Source: Candidatus Omnitrophota bacterium (GTDB lineage: Bacteria > Omnitrophota > Gorgyraeia > S143-82). From it: a stretch of DNA of 7,566 nucleotides. Made by a program: the position numbers and the translations under genes. Within the stretch, counting starts at the first letter, position 1. Each line of letters opens with the position of its first letter. The notes below the pieces were generated by a model. It was not told the origin of the DNA and did no database searches. It saw only the letters and a list, made by a program, of their open reading frames with translations. The stretch lies in assembly GCA_027034965.1 (NCBI GenBank), contig JALVWL010000206.1, positions 1 through 7,566 of the forward strand. Direction: 5' to 3'. Of this stretch, positions 6,648 to 7,566 are shown piece after piece.

Positions 6648-6725
6648 TGGCGTCCCCACGGGGATTTGAACCCCGGTCAAGGGCTCGAAAGGCCCGTGTC
6701 CTAGACCTGGCTAGACGATGGGGAC
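6648..6725 (-). tRNA. tRNA-Glu (anticodon TTC)
   Basis: Cloverleaf of 78 nt with encoded CCA. Acceptor GTCCCCA pairs with TGGGGAC, the discriminator is G, the D stem GTCT pairs with GGAC, the anticodon loop is CTTTCGA (anticodon TTC at 34-36), and the T arm is CGGGG-TTCAAAT-CCCCG. Pair 27-43 is a C/T mismatch and position 37 is G, both slightly unusual for tRNA-Glu. It decodes GAA/GAG and also supplies glutamyl-tRNA for tetrapyrrole synthesis in organisms that use the C5 route. It has its own promoter and terminator. Confidence 0.96.
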
Positions 6726-6750
6726 GAATTATATCCATAAGATTTTTGTT

Positions 6751-6778
6751 ATTATACTTAAAAGCACAATAATAGCAA
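6751..6778 (-). promoter_or_regulatory. Sigma70-type promoter upstream of tRNA-Glu
   Basis: Minus strand: TTGCTA at 6778-6773 (4 of 6 to TTGACA), a 16-nt spacer, then a perfect TATAAT at 6756-6751. Initiation about 7 nt further on gives a tRNA precursor with a 5' leader of roughly 20 nt. It is also the nearest good promoter for thrS-infC-rpmI if the terminator at 6600-6631 is read through. Confidence 0.7.
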
Positions 6779-6933
6779 GAAAATTTTTATGCAGTAAAAA
6801 ATAAAAACCGACTATATTGGGCCTAATTAAAGATAAATTACGCATTAGAGCTTATAAAGAATAGCTAATAAGGGAAAATCTCTCCATAAATAAAGAACCT
6901 TCGTCCTTCCACCTTTATACTTTTTAGAATAAA

Positions 6934-7012
6934 TGGGGTGGGTGAGGGGACTTGAACCCCCGACCTCTTGAGCCACAATCAAGTGCTCTAACCGGGCTGA
7001 GCTACACCCACC
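6934..7012 (-). tRNA. tRNA-His (anticodon GTG)
   Basis: 79 nt including the encoded extra 5' G (-1) opposite C73, the identity element of tRNA-His, and encoded CCA. Acceptor GTGGGTG pairs with CACCCAC, the D stem GCTC pairs with GAGC, the anticodon arm is CTTGA-TTGTGGC-TCAAG (anticodon GTG), and the T arm is GGGGG-TTCAAGT-CCCCT with one G-T pair. The 5' end lies 7 nt after the stop codon of the upstream coding sequence. No clear terminator follows. Confidence 0.97.
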
Positions 7013-7019
7013 ATAGGAC

Positions 7020-7566
7020 TTACTTTTTTTCGCCAACCACGCTATCTATCACTGATCCCACAACACCAACGAAGTCGTTTATTATATCATAAATTTCGCC
7101 TTTGTCTTGTCTTTCATCATCGCTATCAGAGCTATCAGAGACGACCTTTTTCTGATCCATTAAGGCAGACAAAATATATTTCTTAAAATTAAATTTAGGC
7201 GAATCCAGCTTTGTAGTTACTCGAAAATTAAATTTCAGGTCCGGTTCCTTTAAGGAGTTGACCACTGGCATAAGCGAAGAGATAACAGGAACCTTGGTCG
7301 CCAAGCTATTATAAGAAAACTTATGCAAGGCTATAGTGTTCTCCATAACCAGTTTATTTGCCTTCGCGCGTGCCTTTATCCCTATATCTATCAGTCCTTC
7401 CATATCTGGCAAGTTAAAGAAATACTCCAGCAGAGTCAAGTCAAGAGAGTGAACATCTAGGTCGATATCGGCATTTTTGTTATCCCAATCCAACCACCCC
7501 TTTACACTACCCTGGCCAACATACTGGTGCGAATATATCTTAGAAGATAAATCCATATTGTAATAG
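7020..7566 (-). CDS. C-terminal part of a possible AsmA/DUF748-like envelope protein (5' end outside window)
   Basis: The frame is open to the right edge (first complete codon at 7565-7563) and ends at TAA 7022-7020, giving 181 visible residues. The Met at 7556 has no Shine-Dalgarno and is unlikely to be the start. The chain alternates polar and hydrophobic residues, as in repeated beta-strands (KGWLDWDNKNADIDLDVHSL; LKFNFRVTTKLDSPKFNF), with a short hydrophobic stretch (VPVISSLMPVV). This resembles the C-terminal end of AsmA/DUF748/YhdP-type proteins, which help move phospholipid or assemble the outer membrane. A Ser/Asp-rich acidic linker (SDSSDSDDE) then leads to a final amphipathic helix (DIINDFVGVVGSVIDSVV). 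Being coding is fairly certain; the family is my inference from the fold pattern. Confidence 0.6.
   Translation of the reverse strand, partial: YYNMDLSSKIYSHQYVGQGSVKGWLDWDNKNADIDLDVHSLDLTLLEYFFNLPDMEGLIDIGIKARAKANKLVMENTIALHKFSYNSLATKVPVISSLMPVVNSLKEPDLKFNFRVTTKLDSPKFNFKKYILSALMDQKKVVSDSSDSDDERQDKGEIYDIINDFVGVVGSVIDSVVGEKK

Noticed and set aside
6845..7036. Minus-strand 63-residue frame
   Set aside because: It runs through tRNA-His, which accounts for most of the sequence.

Overview
The window is bacterial chromosome from a diderm (Gram-negative-type) organism. Every recognisable gene lies on the minus strand, so it is read from high to low coordinates. The moderate G+C, a possible AsmA-like envelope protein, an anaerobe-type flavin disulfide reductase and AT-rich spacers full of short degenerate repeats would fit an uncultivated anaerobic lineage such as Omnitrophota or a planctomycete relative. 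That placement is a guess from style and is not supported by any marker.

Layout in reading order: (1) the C-terminal part of an AsmA/DUF748-like protein enters from the right edge and stops at 7020. (2) tRNA-His(GTG) follows after only 7 nt. (3) An AT-rich spacer carries a good sigma70-type promoter for tRNA-Glu(TTC), which is followed by an intrinsic terminator. (4) Directly behind that terminator lies the translation cluster thrS-infC-rpmI. ThrRS lacks the N-terminal TGS domain, IF3 appears to start at an AUU codon, and rpmI overlaps infC by 23 nt. (5) The usual next gene, rplT, is absent; a probable terminator and a non-coding spacer follow rpmI. (6) A 643-residue Mfd-type DNA translocase comes next. 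It keeps the UvrA-binding-type domain 2, the RNA-polymerase-interaction domain and the RecG-like motor, but lacks domains D1a, D1b, D3 and D7. (7) The window ends in a class III flavoprotein disulfide reductase (CoA-disulfide reductase/NADH oxidase type), cut by the left edge.

Both sides of the mini-mfd gene are occupied by copies of the same intergenic element. The copy at 3673-3967 is the cleaner one: about 295 bp, with imperfect terminal inverted repeats of about 16 bp, a long internal imperfect inverted repeat, and no coding capacity, so it is MITE-like. The copy at 1290-1705 is in the same orientation, is rearranged and looks nested. Both share an identical 32-bp segment holding an extended -10 motif that points toward the downstream gene.

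Functionally, thrS, infC and rpmI are a conserved translation operon, the two tRNAs belong to the same housekeeping neighbourhood, and Mfd links stalled RNA polymerase to nucleotide excision repair. The most notable items are the reduced Mfd architecture, its bracketing by the repeat element, and a terminator placed directly in front of the thrS ribosome binding site.
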